From NCBI RefSeq assembly GCF_026626665.1, contig NZ_JAPNKE010000002.1, positions 2,543,204-2,607,203 of the forward strand: a stretch of DNA of 64,000 bases, given 5' to 3'. Positions 10,125 to 20,934 of this stretch are shown piece by piece; position 1 is the first letter of the stretch; every line of letters begins with the position of its first letter. Both the position numbers and the translations under genes were made by a program. The notes under the pieces were generated by a model, which searched no databases, had not been told where the DNA came from, and was given only the letters and a program-made list of their open reading frames with translations. The DNA comes from Nannocystis pusilla. Lineage in GTDB: Bacteria > Myxococcota_A > Polyangia > Nannocystales > Nannocystaceae.

Positions 10125-12045
10125 TCAGGGCGCGCCGAGCAGGGCGTCGAGGCTGCCGCGGGTGATCGCGTGGTACCCCGGACGAGCGACCGCGAAGATC
10201 TCACGGGCCAGCGCGGCGCCCTCGGGGGTCGCCAGCAGGGCGTCGTAGATCGGCAGGACGTACTTGCGGCGGCCGACGCCGGTGAGAAACTCGCGGATCC
10301 GCGCGTCGGCGGGGCGATGGCCGTGGCGAGCGGCGAGGATCAGCCACTCGGACAGGAGCTCGGCGTTGCCCGTGGCGGTGAAGTGGTAGGCGGCGTCGAG
10401 CTCCGCGAGGAGCGCCGCGGCCGGACGCGGGCCGTCGGTCAGCGGCAAGGCGCGGAGGAAGTGGATCCACTGCAGAGGCGAGAAGGCGCGCGCGTCGACC
10501 TTGCGGCCGGCGGCGAATTCCCGCGCGGCGTCGGCGGCCAGCGTGAGCGCGGCTGCCTGCGGACGCGGCGCGTCTTCCGGTAAACCGGGCGCTTCGAGCC
10601 AGAGATCGATGTCGGGGGGTCTGGCCGGGGAGCAGCGGAGCCTTGAGCTCGGCGCCCAGGAAGGCGCGGAAGGCCTCGGTGGTCTGGCCGGTGAAGGCGT
10701 GGCGATCGAACCAGGCGCGGACGAAGGGATCGAAGGCGTCGCGGCCGTAGGCCTGCTCGAGGCGGCGCAGGAACAGGGCGCCCTTCTCGTAGGCGACGTC
10801 GGTGACGGCGTCGTCCGGATCGCGGCCCGCGAGGTCGAGGTGGAGGATCTGGTCGCCTGGCCGATCGGCCATGTCCGCGAGCTCGATCTCGAGGTGCTCG
10901 CGCCCGAGCACGGCCTCGACCTCGGCGCGCTCGCTGCCGTAGATGGCCTCGAGGATCCGCCGCTCGACGTAGACGGTGAAACCCTCGTTGAGCCAGAAGT
11001 CGCGCCACGTCGCGTTGGTGACCAGATTGCCGGACCACGAGTGGGCGAGCTCGTGGGCGATCAGGGACACCAGGGAGCGATCGCCGGCGAGGATCGTGGG
11101 GGTGACGAAGGTGACGCGCGGGTTCTCCATGCCGCCGAACGGGAAGGCGGCCGGCAGCACGAGGACCTCGTAACGGCCCCAGCGGTACGGGCCCACCGCC
11201 GCCTCGGCGGCCGTCAGCATCGCCTCGAGGTCGGCGAACTCGGCGCGGGCGCGCGGGAGCACGCCGGGCTCGGCCCACACGGCCGTGCGCGGGCCGATCT
11301 GGACCGACTCGAGCCGACCGACGGCGAGGGCGAGCAGGTAGGCGGGGATCGGCTGGTCGAGCTTGAAGGTCCGAAGGACATGTCCGTTCGGACCTGTCTC
11401 GTGAGCCAGTTCCTCGGCGGCCATGACCGCGCGGTACGGCGCGGGCGCGGCGATCCTGGCGGCGACGGTGACGCGGATCCCCGGGCTGTCCTGGCAGGGC
11501 ACCCACGAGCGGGCGTGGATCGCCTGCGACTGGGTGTAGAGGAACTGGCCGGCGCGATCGCTGGTCTGTTCGGGCGCGAGCCACTGCAGGCCGGTGCTTG
11601 CAGGGCTCGTGCGGTAGTGGACGCGCACCCGGTCGGCGCCGGGCGGGAGGTCGATGGTGAGGGCCTGGCCGAGGATCGGGTGCGGCCCGGCGAGCGCGTG
11701 GGTGGTGGTTACCCAGTCTGTCCGATCGGGCAGGCGCGCCTCGACCCGCTCGATGGTCAGATCGCGGGTGTCGAGCACCAGCGGGGCGTCGGCGACGGTG
11801 CGGGTGAGCGCGAGGGTGGCGCTGCCGCGGAGGACGTGGGCGTCGAAGTCGACGGTGAGGTCGAGCTCGACGGCGTCGACGCGGACCTCGTCGGGGCGGG
11901 CGAACGAGTGCGGATCGCGGCCGGGCTGGGGGACTGCGGGGAGCTGCACGACTGTGGCCGGCGGAGTGACGGTCGGCGTCGCCGGCGGAGGCCCGGAGCA
12001 GGCCGTGACGGTGAGCGCGGCGAGGGCGACGAGGAGACGGGACAA
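10125..12045 (-). CDS. M1-family aminopeptidase, leukotriene-A4-hydrolase type lipoprotein (frame break near 10613)
   Basis: The TTG start at 12045 gives a lipoprotein signal peptide (LAALTVTAC). The catalytic domain is complete: FGGMENPRVTF (substrate GxMEN), HELAHSWSGN with two zinc His and the Glu base, and WLNEGFTVY with the third ligand. The C-terminal LTA4H-type helical domain continues in another frame after a run of six G at 10612-10617, ending at 10125. Repaired length is about 640 residues, normal for the family. An in-frame hairpin repeat at 11367-11394 encodes THETGPNGHVLRT in a non-conserved loop. Expected role is peptide cleavage in the periplasm. Confidence 0.85.
11367..11394. 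repeat. Hairpin repeat cluster inside the M1 peptidase gene
   Basis: GGTCC-GAA-GGAC is followed by CATGTCC-GTTC-GGACCTG. The copy is in frame and encodes a loop between conserved segments. Confidence 0.6.
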
Positions 12046-12237
12046 GACGACGTATTGTAGCGGTTCGACGAGGACGGCCTAAGCGCGAAGAAGTGAGTCG
12101 GCGCCGCGATCGGGGCGCACGTGGCCTCGCGGAGCGAGGCGATGCGCGGCGCGTCGGGACCGCGATCGTGGTGCACGTGGCTACCGATCGCGGCGCAGAC
12201 GGCGAACCGACCGCAGGCGGGCGGAGAAAGCGAAACG

Positions 12238-12260
12238 GGCGCGGGGGGAACCCGCGCCCG
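12238..12260. terminator. GC-rich hairpin downstream of Bax-inhibitor gene
   Basis: GGGCGCGGG and CCCGCGCCC form a 9-bp stem around GGGAA, 25 nt after the minus-strand stop. There is no T-run, so this would need Rho or act only as an mRNA 3' stabiliser. Confidence 0.35.
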
Positions 12261-12284
12261 CTTGGGCGCTGCGATGCGCGGGGC

Positions 12285-13013
12285 TCACTCGCGGTTGAGC
12301 GAGATGAGCAGGCGGAGGACGTACCAGAACATCAGCGCGACGGAGGCGAACAGGGCCAGCGCGGCGGAGATGTACTGATCCTCCTCGTAGTGATGCACCA
12401 CGTTGGAGGTGTCGTAGAGGATGTAGCAGGCGGCCAGGATGATCATGCCGATCGTGAAGCCGAGCCCGAGAGTGAACCCGAACAGCAGGCTGGCGACGAT
12501 CAGGCCGAGGACGCCGAAGCTGACGATCATCAGGGCCGAGCGCATCCACGAGAAGTCGCGCTTGGTGGCGAGGACGATGCCGGTCAGCGCGGCGAACGTG
12601 GCCAGGGTGGTCACGCCGGCGGTGAGGATGATGTTGTTCTCGGGGCCGCTGTAGATCTGCGCGACGAGCAGCAGGGGCAGGAAGATGACCGCCTCGAGGA
12701 CCACGTAGAGGCCGAGGCCGAGGTACTGCATCGGCTTCGAGCGGGCCGACTGGGCCAGGTGGGTGGCGACGGTGCCGACCAGCATGAAGAGGCCGAGGAC
12801 CACGAGCCAGCTGGTCGGGCTGCCGGTCATCTGGATCGCCAGCTTCAGGGTCGCCGGGGTCCGGAGCAGCACGAACTCGAGGGCGACGAACAGGGCGATC
12901 GCGCCGGCGAGGTGGATGTACGTGCGCTCGATGAACTTGGCGCGGCCCGCGAGGGCGGCCTGGGGGGTGGCGGTGTCGGCGTAATACGGCTGCTGTTGCT
13001 GGTTGAATGACAC
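12285..13013 (-). CDS. Bax inhibitor-1/YccA family membrane protein
   Basis: The product has 242 residues with seven predicted hydrophobic helices, starting at IHLAGAIALFVALEFVLL. The GTG at 13013 is chosen because GAGGAGG lies about 7 nt upstream and it gives the family length. Conserved family features include the sequence around TFAALTGIVLATKRDFSWM and YILYDTSNVVHHY near the C-terminus, with the acidic residue of the calcium-leak pore. The short QQQQPYYADTATPQ N-terminus is usual in bacterial members. Likely inner-membrane protein of uncertain physiological role. Confidence 0.9.
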   Translation of the reverse strand: MSFNQQQQPYYADTATPQAALAGRAKFIERTYIHLAGAIALFVALEFVLLRTPATLKLAIQMTGSPTSWLVVLGLFMLVGTVATHLAQSARSKPMQYLGLGLYVVLEAVIFLPLLLVAQIYSGPENNIILTAGVTTLATFAALTGIVLATKRDFSWMRSALMIVSFGVLGLIVASLLFGFTLGLGFTIGMIILAACYILYDTSNVVHHYEEDQYISAALALFASVALMFWYVLRLLISLNRE

Positions 13014-13189
13014 GGGGGCGGCCTCCTCGACCGTGAGAGCGGGTCTCACGGTACCTGAGAAATGCGATCGGAGGAGGAGATTAGCCAGGGACTCCCATCG
13101 GAGCAAGTCCGCGCGCGTCCGCGAGCCGGGACGGGGGCGGGCGGCGGCGAGGCTCGCGTCGCGCTCCAAGGTGCGCTACAGCCCCCACG

Positions 13190-13677
13190 ATGCCGCCGCG
13201 CGACCCCCTCGGGCCCCTGATGAACCTGAACGTCGGCCACGTGCCCCTGGTCGCGCTGCAGCGCCTGGCCAATCGCATGCGCGCGGCGAAGATCCCGGTC
13301 ACCGCGCTCACCGAGCAGAGCTCGGTGGATCCGGAAACGGGCGCCGTCACCCGGGCGTTGACGCTGTGTCACAGCTGCGCAGGCACGTGTTGCACCAGCC
13401 TGCGCGTGCCGATCACCCGCACCGACGCGCGCCGCCTGGCGCGCCACGTCGGGACGACGATCCCCGGGCTGAAGCTGTATCCGCGGCAAGGTGGCGAGGA
13501 CGAGGCGGACGACGTCGCCGGCTACCTCACGCTGGGCGATCGGCCGTGCCGCTTCTTCGCGGCGGGTTGCACGGTGCACGTGGCGCGGCCCGACGTGTGC
13601 CGCAGCTTCGGCCTCAACGCGTGCACGAAGGTCGGAACCTTCGTGCCGCTGCAACAGGTGGCGCGGCGAGGCAAGGC

Positions 13678-13681
<4 letters not shown>
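13190..13681 (+). CDS. YkgJ-family cysteine cluster protein
   Basis: The 163-residue product carries the CxxCxxxCC cluster (CHSCAGTCC) and later CRFF, C-x-VHVARPDVCRSFG and NAC, as in YkgJ proteins, which are thought to bind zinc or iron-sulfur. Its stop overlaps the ATG of the ABC ATPase gene (ATGA), implying coupling to the transporter although the family has no known transport role. Confidence 0.8.
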
Positions 13682-14670
<989 letters not shown>

Positions 14671-14722
14671 GCGATCGGGCATGCGCGAAGCGCCAGGTAC
14701 AGAAGGACATGTGCGAAGGAGC

Positions 14723-15529
14723 ATGTCCGAGCGAGCAGGCCAACTGGGGCGCGTGATCGCGGCGGTGTGGCGGATCAGCCTGGCGGAGGCGATCGCCTAC
14801 CGGGTGTCGATGCTGATGTGGGTGCTGACGACGACGTTCCCGCTGGTGTCGCTGGCGCTGTGGTCGGGGCTGGCGGCGGGGGGCCCGATCGGCGACTACG
14901 CCCGCCCGGACTTCGTGGCGTACTTCGTCGCGGCGTTCCTGCTCCGCCAGTTCACGGCGAGCTGGGTGGTGTGGGAGCTGTCGGGGCAGATCCGCGACGG
15001 CGGCCTGAACACGCTGCTGATGCGGCCGATGTCGCCGATGTTGTACCACGCGATCCAGAACCTGGCGGCGCTGCCGATCCGCTGCGCCCTGGCGCTGCCG
15101 ATCGGGGTCGTGGTGCTGGTGCTGGCCGGCGGGCTGGTGTGGCCGAGCCCGGGCTCGCTGGCGCTGCTGGGGCTGTCGCTGGCGCTGGCCTGGCTGCTGA
15201 ACCTGGCGGTCCACGTGGCGATCGGCTGCCTGGCGTTCTGGGTCACCGAGTCGACGGCGCTGTTCGAGGTGTGGCTGGGGCTGTACCTGGTGCTGTCGGG
15301 GGCCTCCGTGCCGACCAGCCTGTACCCGGCAGGCCTGGCGGAGGTGGTGCGCGCGCTGCCGTTCCACGCGTCGCTCGGGTTCCCGGTCGAGCTGGCGATC
15401 GGTCGCGCGACCGGGGCCGCGGCGACGCACGGGCTGCTGCTGCAGGCGCTGTGGGTGGCGGCGTTCGGCTCGCTGGCCGCCGTGCTGTGGCGCCGCGGGG
15501 TGCGAGCGTACGAGGGGGTCGGGACGTGA
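14723..15529 (+). CDS. ABC-2 type permease (DUF990-like), first subunit
   Basis: About 268 residues with six hydrophobic segments, from ISLAEAIAYRVSMLMWVLTT to the C-terminal ALWVAAFGSLAAVLWRRGVR. The conserved LNTLLMRPMSPM loop follows the second helix pair. The ATG at 14723 is part of a GCATGTCC hairpin arm; an alternative ATG at 14681 would add 14 residues encoded by the same repeat. Substrate unknown. Confidence 0.8.
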   Translation: MSERAGQLGRVIAAVWRISLAEAIAYRVSMLMWVLTTTFPLVSLALWSGLAAGGPIGDYARPDFVAYFVAAFLLRQFTASWVVWELSGQIRDGGLNTLLMRPMSPMLYHAIQNLAALPIRCALALPIGVVVLVLAGGLVWPSPGSLALLGLSLALAWLLNLAVHVAIGCLAFWVTESTALFEVWLGLYLVLSGASVPTSLYPAGLAEVVRALPFHASLGFPVELAIGRATGAAATHGLLLQALWVAAFGSLAAVLWRRGVRAYEGVGT

Positions 15530-15540
15530 GCGCGAAAGGA

Positions 15541-15617
15541 CATGTCCCCGCGGACATACTGGGGCGCGCCGCCGCAGAGGGCGGAACAGGCGGAACGGAC
15601 ATGCCCTCGAGGACATG
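15541..15617. repeat. Two hairpins between the permease genes
   Basis: CATGTCC-CCGC-GGACATA at 15541-15558 and CATGCCC-TCGA-GGACATG at 15600-15617. They fill the gap between two co-directional genes of one transporter. Confidence 0.85.
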
Positions 15618-15644
15618 TCCGTTCGATCCGCCGAGGGGGCGGGC

Positions 15645-16469
15645 GTGAGCGCCGGAGCGTCGGCGCGGCAGGTCCCGCGGCTGCTGTTCTACGGGCGGCT
15701 GGTGGCGGCCCAGCTCGAGATGAGCACGCTGACGGCGCTGCAGTACCGGCTCGGGTTCTGGACGGAGGGGCTGCTGGGGCTGCTCTGGAGCGTGATCGGG
15801 ATCGCGCCGCTGTTCGTGGCGGTCGATCACCTGGGCGCGGTCGAGGGCTGGGGTCGGTGGAAGCTGGTGGTGCTGACGGGCTGCTTCACGATCCTGTCGG
15901 GGCTGTTCACGGCGCTGCTGCAGCCGGCCCTGCGCGAGAGCATGACGCACATCCTCAAGGGGACGCTCGACTACGTGCTGCTGCGGCCGGCCGACGGGCT
16001 GGTGCTGTGCCTGACGTGCGCGTTCCATCCGTGGCACCTGGTGGAGGTGCTGGGCGGGCTCGTGCTGGTGATCGCGGGGCTGTGGCTCGGGGAGGTGGAG
16101 GTGACCGCGACGGGGCTGCTGGCCGGGCTGGCGACCGGGGCGGCGGGGTTGATGGCGCTGTACGCGTTCGGGGTGCTGGTGCTGTGCGCGTCGTTCCGGG
16201 CGCTGCAGCTGCAGGCGCTGACGCACGTGATGGAGGCGCTGATGGACTTCGGTCGCTGGCCGGCGCAGGTGTTCCCGCCGGCGCTGCGGCTGCTGTTCAC
16301 GTTCGTGATCCCGCTGCTGGTGATGACGAGCTACCCGGCCGAGGCGCTGCTCGGCCGCCTGTCCTGGGGGACAGTCGCGGAGCTGGCCGCCGTGAGCGCG
16401 ACGCTGCTGGTGCTGGCCCGCCTGGCGTGGGTGCGATCGGTGCGCGGGTACACCTCGGCGTCCAGCTGA
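15645..16469 (+). CDS. ABC-2 type permease, second subunit
   Basis: About 274 residues and six hydrophobic segments; LKGTLDYVLLRPADGLVLC matches the conserved loop of the partner permease. GTG at 15645 follows GAGGGGGC and is preferred; the ATG at 15615 lies inside a hairpin repeat and would add ten residues. It presumably pairs with the preceding permease and the ATPase to export an unknown substrate, such as a lipid or peptide. Confidence 0.8.
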   Translation: MSAGASARQVPRLLFYGRLVAAQLEMSTLTALQYRLGFWTEGLLGLLWSVIGIAPLFVAVDHLGAVEGWGRWKLVVLTGCFTILSGLFTALLQPALRESMTHILKGTLDYVLLRPADGLVLCLTCAFHPWHLVEVLGGLVLVIAGLWLGEVEVTATGLLAGLATGAAGLMALYAFGVLVLCASFRALQLQALTHVMEALMDFGRWPAQVFPPALRLLFTFVIPLLVMTSYPAEALLGRLSWGTVAELAAVSATLLVLARLAWVRSVRGYTSASS

Positions 16470-16527
16470 TCGCGAGGTCGCTCGCGTCAGGGGCGGGCGA
16501 ACGGCACGTCCGGCGGGCCGGAGGAGA

Positions 16528-16605
16528 GCTGTCTTCGAGACAGCCCGATGCGGTGCTGGGGGGGCCGTCCCGTCGGGCTGACCGTCGAGACAGCTCATCG
16601 ACGGT
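16528..16605. terminator. Two hairpins between convergent genes
   Basis: GCTGTCT-TCG-AGACAGC (16528-16544) and ACCGTCGA / TCGACGGT (16581-16605, 9-nt loop) lie in the gap between convergent stops. Neither has a T-run; a bidirectional terminator role is inferred from position. Confidence 0.4.
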
Positions 16606-17887
16606 CAGGCGTCGAGGGGGGACGACGAGCGGGGGTGAATCGTCGATTCGCGGGCGCCAGGGTCTCCCAGAGCCGCACGGCCGGGGCCGAGGACGAGGTC
16701 GATGCGGCAGGTCTCGTCGTCGACTTCGAGCTCGAGGCACCAGTCGATGCGGAACAGTGAGCCGACGTAGGTGGGAGGGATTCGGGGGCGAGGAAATGGA
16801 AGCGCCGGCGCTCGCTCGCGGCCAGCGGGACGCCGCTCTCTTCGGTCTCACGGGCGCCGCGGTAAGGATCGTCATCACCCTGGACCACGACCCGCGGCAG
16901 GCGGGCGACGGCGATCCGGCAGGCGATCCCGTGCTCATCGTGGACGCGCCAGAGCAGGCGCAGCACGGCGCGACGCGGGGCCGTGGGCCGCTCCCAGGTG
17001 ATCTCGCCGGTGATCGGTTCGTGGGGCGCGAACGTGTGGTGACCGCCTCGGAGCGTGATGACCGGCTCGCAGGCGCCCGTGGGCGACTGCAAGGCGTCGT
17101 CGCGCGCGGGCAGGTCGCCGGGCGCGGCGCCGCGGACCCGCACCGGGAGGGAGAAGGAGAAACCTGGTCCAAAGGACATGTCGGCTGCCAGCTCGAGGCG
17201 CCATGCGATCGCGTAGGCGCGCCCGAAGTGCGACGGGACGACCTTGGCGGGGAGGGCCAGCTCGCCGTTCGCGTCGAAGTGGCGCGTAAATACGTGGCGG
17301 CGTTCGATCCGGGGGTGTCGACCGTGGGGTTGCTCGGCGCGAGCCTCGGCGATCAGCGCGGCGCGAGGGTTCGACGTGCTCGCGGGGCTCGAGACGTGCC
17401 AGCGCACGACGACCGCTTGACCCGGCCGTGGCTCGCCGGGGCGGAGCTCCAGCTCGACGCAGGTGAAGTACGACCACGCCTCCCGGGTGAAGCCGACGAA
17501 CGTGGCGACAGCGAGCAAGACGAGCGGCCAGCTCGCGTGCGTGACGCCTGTCCATGCGAGCGTGGCCACGAACAGCGCGGTGGTGAAGCAGAGGAACAGC
17601 ACCGCGGATCCAGTGGTGCCGCGCGTCGAGAGGTGCAGGCTGCCGTCCTCCTGCGGTCGACGGACGAACTCGGGGGTGGCGAGGCCGACGGCGAGGAAGG
17701 CGATGCCCACTCCGGCGGCGCAGAGCCCGAACAGCAGGCCGGACTGCAGCTCGTCGAACAACGCGCGGAACTGCGGTTCCAGGGCGGCAGCGATCAGTAT
17801 GGGCACGCTGAACGTCACCAGCAGGATGCCGATCGGCACCCCTGAGGAGGCGTCGGGGTCCTGGCTGCGGATGTCGGGGTCCGCCAC
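16605..17887 (-). CDS. Membrane protein of unknown function (frame break near 16765)
   Basis: GTG start at 17887. Two hydrophobic hairpins occupy residues 18-70 and 92-130, followed by a soluble beta-rich region (VELELRPGEPRPGQAVVVRW, and later GGHHTFAPHEPITGEITWE) that looks like paired immunoglobulin-like strands. After PESLPP the continuing sense frame changes by one base near 16765 and ends at 16605, where it encodes a sensible C-terminus (FRIDWCLELEVDDETCRIDL). The unrepaired frame ends at 16595. Family not recognised. Confidence 0.55.
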
Positions 17888-18287
17888 GAGATCACGTTAG
17901 CATGTCGGCGGCGTGGGCGCATGGGGCGAGGGGAGGGGCTGCGACGTGGGCGGCAAAGAGGCGCGCCTGCGCGGCCAGGGTGACGAGCGCAGACGGGACA
18001 GCTAGGAGGACATGTATCTTGGGACATGTCCGCCAGTGCCGCCGGCGGGGCCGGATGAGAGCGGGACAGACACGCCCGCGCGGTCGACGGGCCGGCAGCA
18101 CCGGAGGAGTCGGGGACGGACGGTCGCGGACTGCGCCGTTGGCGCAGGGGGCGGCAGGGGCCTCCGGAGGGGTCGCAGGCGCCTGCGCGGGGCGCGGCGG
18201 GGGCTGCGAGAGAGGTCAGGCGCGGGCCCGGGGCCGGCCTGGGCGGCGATGGTGGACAAAGCGGTCACGGCCCGGTAGACAGCCCCG
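17888..18287. other. Divergent intergenic region with a degenerate hairpin
   Basis: About 400 bp between divergent genes, so it should hold both promoters, but no clear -35/-10 pair stands out. A degenerate copy (CATGT / ACATG, 8-nt loop) lies at 18011-18028. I see no coding region. Confidence 0.5.
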
Positions 18288-19184
18288 GTGAGCGAAGACG
18301 ACAAGGCGCCGGCGACCGGGCAGGGCGTGCGCATGGAGCTGCCGACGTGGGACCACAGCCGCAGCAAGCGCCGCGGCGGCGACGTGGGCCCGACGGAGGA
18401 CGCGTTCGTCACCGGCGTGAAGGAAGCAGGGCGCACCGCCAAGGCGCGCAGCGGCCTCGTGATCGGCGGCGTGATCGCGGCGCTGGCGGTGCTGGTCGGC
18501 ATCATCGTGATCTTCAACAGCCGGCAGACGGCGTCGGCGACGGCGACGCGCCAGTTGGCGACGGCGGCTCGCTACGAGTCGGAGGCCGAGGTCGGCGACC
18601 CGGCGCTGCTGCTCGGGGCCAACAAGGGCAAGCCGGTGGCGCCCATCGTCAAGGACGAGGCCGAGCGGACGGCGGCGGTCAACAAGGCGCTCGACGAGCT
18701 CGACGCGTCGGCGGCCGGCACGGACGCGGCGCAGGTCGGCGCGCTGGTGCGGGCGTCGGGGCTGCTGCGCGCGGGTGATCCGGCCGGCGCGGAGGCCCTG
18801 TACCGCGAGTTCCTCGGCAAGGCCGGCGCCGGTCACCCGCTGCTGTACGCCGCCCGCGAGGGGCTGGCATTCGCGCGCGAGGCCCAGAACGACCTCGACG
18901 GAGCGCTCGCCGAGCTCGAGACGCTGGCCGGGCAGAAGGGCGCGTTCTACCGCGACATGGCGCTGTGGCAGAAGGGCCGCATCCTCGAGCGCCAGGGCAA
19001 GACCGAGGCCGCGCTCGAGGTCTATCGTCAGTACATCGCCGAGTACCCGCTGCAGCAGCCGTCGATCGCCCAGAACGAGGTGCGCAAGCGGCTGGAAGAG
19101 CTCGATCCGCAGGCGCTCGCCGGTCAGCCGGCGCCCGAGTCGCCGATCCAGATGATGGACGCACCGGGAGCGCCGACCCCGTGA
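18288..19184 (+). CDS. YfgM-like TPR membrane protein
   Basis: The GTG start gives 298 residues. A cytoplasmic N-terminus of about 55 residues precedes one transmembrane helix (GLVIGGVIAALAVLVGIIVI), then a periplasmic TPR region of about 200 residues (AGDPAGAEALYREFLGKAG, ALEVYRQYIAEYP). This topology is that of YfgM, an ancillary SecYEG/chaperone-network protein. It is directly followed, with a GTGA overlap, by a BamB-like gene, the same order as yfgM-bamB in many Proteobacteria. Confidence 0.75.
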   Translation: MSEDDKAPATGQGVRMELPTWDHSRSKRRGGDVGPTEDAFVTGVKEAGRTAKARSGLVIGGVIAALAVLVGIIVIFNSRQTASATATRQLATAARYESEAEVGDPALLLGANKGKPVAPIVKDEAERTAAVNKALDELDASAAGTDAAQVGALVRASGLLRAGDPAGAEALYREFLGKAGAGHPLLYAAREGLAFAREAQNDLDGALAELETLAGQKGAFYRDMALWQKGRILERQGKTEAALEVYRQYIAEYPLQQPSIAQNEVRKRLEELDPQALAGQPAPESPIQMMDAPGAPTP

Positions 19185-20800
19185 CGCGCGCGGCCCGTGC
19201 CCACTGTCTCTGGGGACATGTCGCTCTCGCCATGTCCCTCGGGGCATGCGCGGGCGAGACCCGCACGGTCATGCCGCACCCGGAGCTGACGCCCGGCGCG
19301 CGCGCGAACCTCGAGCTGGCGCGGGTGCAGCAGATCGCGCTGCACGACTACGGCGTGCTCAACCCCGACGAGTTCGCCGGCGTTGCGCCGGATCCGGGCC
19401 GCCGCTTGATCTACGTCGGCACGCGCGCGGGCACGCTGCTGGCGCTGTCGATGGAGACCGGCGAGGTGGTGTGGGAGCAGCAGTTCCCCGGGGCCATCTC
19501 GAGCGTGCCCAAGCTGGCGGCCGACGGCGAACTGATGCTGCTCGGGACCGACAACGGCGACCTGCTGGCGATCGAGCTCGACACCCGCAAGACGCGGTGG
19601 AGCTACTCGACGCTCGGGACGATCCGCAACGAGCCGTTGGTCCGCGGGGGCACGGTGTTCGTCGTCAACTCGCGCGACCAGGTGTTCGCGCTCGAGCTGA
19701 CCACGGGGGCGTGGCGCTGGCAGTACGAGCAGCCGTATCCGACCGAGTTCACGGTCCACGGGCACGCGGGCCTGTCGTTCCTCGAAGCCGAGGTGACGCA
19801 GGCGCCGGACCAGGCCGCGAGCGCCAGCGGGATCTCGGCGGAGGCGGTGCTCGGCGAGGGCGGCGCCGCCGAGGACGAAGAGGCGGAGACCAGCGGCGAC
19901 GCTCCCGCAGAGGGCGACGATGCGGCCGTCGCGGGCAGCGGTGCACCGAGCGGGGCTGCGCCGGCGACGGGCGCTGCGGCTGCGGGTGGTGCGACGGCGA
20001 CGGGCGCTGCGGCTGCGGGTGGTGCGGCTGCGACGGGCGCGACGCCTGCGAGCGGTGCGGCTGGGACGGGCGCGACGCCTGCGAGCGGTGCGGCTGCACC
20101 GGCTGCAGGGGCACCCAGCGGCAAGAGCGGCGAGGCGGCCGGGAACGGTTCGACCGGCGGTCCGTCGAGTCCGCCGAGCGGGACGATCTTCACGGGCTTC
20201 AGCAACGGCAAGGTCGCGGCGATCGGGGCTCAGTCGGGCGAGCCGATGTGGCTGGCGAACGTGGCGCCGCCGGCGGGCGGGGACTTCGTCGACGCAGACG
20301 GCACGCCGCTGATCCTCACCGACCGCGGCGAGCTGGTAGTCACCGGGCAGAGCACGGGCGTGTACGGGCTGGCGCTGAGCGACGGGCTGCAGCGGTGGTA
20401 CCGGCCGCTGCGCGGGGCGGGCTCGGTGGCCGCCGGTCCGCGCGGGCTCATGATCGTGGCCTCGGCGCTCGAAGGGGTCTTCGCGCTCGAGCACGGCGGC
20501 CGCGTGCGCTGGCGTCAGCAGCTGAACCCGGGGTTCGTGCAGACGCCGCTGATCGTCGGTGACATCGCGTTCATCGCTCACTCCGACGACGGCCTGCTCG
20601 CCTACGACGTCGAGACCGGCGAGTTCCTCGCCAACCTCAACACCGGCAGCGGGATCTCCGGTCCGCCGGTGTACGACGGCGAACTGGGCCGCTTCTACAC
20701 GATGTCGAACCGGGGGATGCTGGTGGTGTTCCGCACGGTCGAGGACGACGCGCGAGGCTTCGTGCGCGGCGCGGCGGAGTCTGTCCCTTCGGTCAGGTGA
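19181..20800 (+). CDS. BamB-like PQQ-propeller lipoprotein with low-complexity insert
   Basis: GTG at 19181 overlaps the YfgM stop. The signal peptide ends at lipobox LGAC; part of it (LWGHVALAMSLGAC) is encoded by hairpin repeats. Propeller blades are visible as YVGTRAGTLLALSMETGEVV, LLGTDNGDLLAIELDTRK and later VASALEGVFALEHGGRV. Between the two halves, about residues 210-325, lies an Ala/Gly/Thr insert with 33-bp DNA repeats. BamB is a lipoprotein of the outer-membrane protein assembly machine; function by homology and gene order. Confidence 0.75.
   Translation: MTRAARAHCLWGHVALAMSLGACAGETRTVMPHPELTPGARANLELARVQQIALHDYGVLNPDEFAGVAPDPGRRLIYVGTRAGTLLALSMETGEVVWEQQFPGAISSVPKLAADGELMLLGTDNGDLLAIELDTRKTRWSYSTLGTIRNEPLVRGGTVFVVNSRDQVFALELTTGAWRWQYEQPYPTEFTVHGHAGLSFLEAEVTQAPDQAASASGISAEAVLGEGGAAEDEEAETSGDAPAEGDDAAVAGSGAPSGAAPATGAAAAGGATATGAAAAGGAAATGATPASGAAGTGATPASGAAAPAAGAPSGKSGEAAGNGSTGGPSSPPSGTIFTGFSNGKVAAIGAQSGEPMWLANVAPPAGGDFVDADGTPLILTDRGELVVTGQSTGVYGLALSDGLQRWYRPLRGAGSVAAGPRGLMIVASALEGVFALEHGGRVRWRQQLNPGFVQTPLIVGDIAFIAHSDDGLLAYDVETGEFLANLNTGSGISGPPVYDGELGRFYTMSNRGMLVVFRTVEDDARGFVRGAAESVPSVR
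19231..19248. repeat. Hairpin in a signal-peptide coding region
   Basis: CATGTCC-CTCG-GGGCATG, with a neighbouring GGACATGTC half copy at 19214. It encodes the end of the BamB-like signal peptide. Confidence 0.8.
19964..20105. repeat. 33-bp tandem repeats inside the BamB-like gene
   Basis: Units containing GCGACGGGCGC start at 19964, 19997, 20030 and 20063, giving 11-residue repeats of Ala, Thr and Gly. A translated low-complexity insert between propeller halves. Confidence 0.8.
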
Positions 20801-20934
20801 AGTCTGGGGCGCGGATGTGAGGGTCCAGACGGGGCTCGCGCGGAAGGTCGAGCGGCTTTTCTGCTAATCACAGGAGCATCCCCGTCCACACCGAGATCCC
20901 CGCGCCGAGCATCGGCGCCGCCGAGACGTACCGG

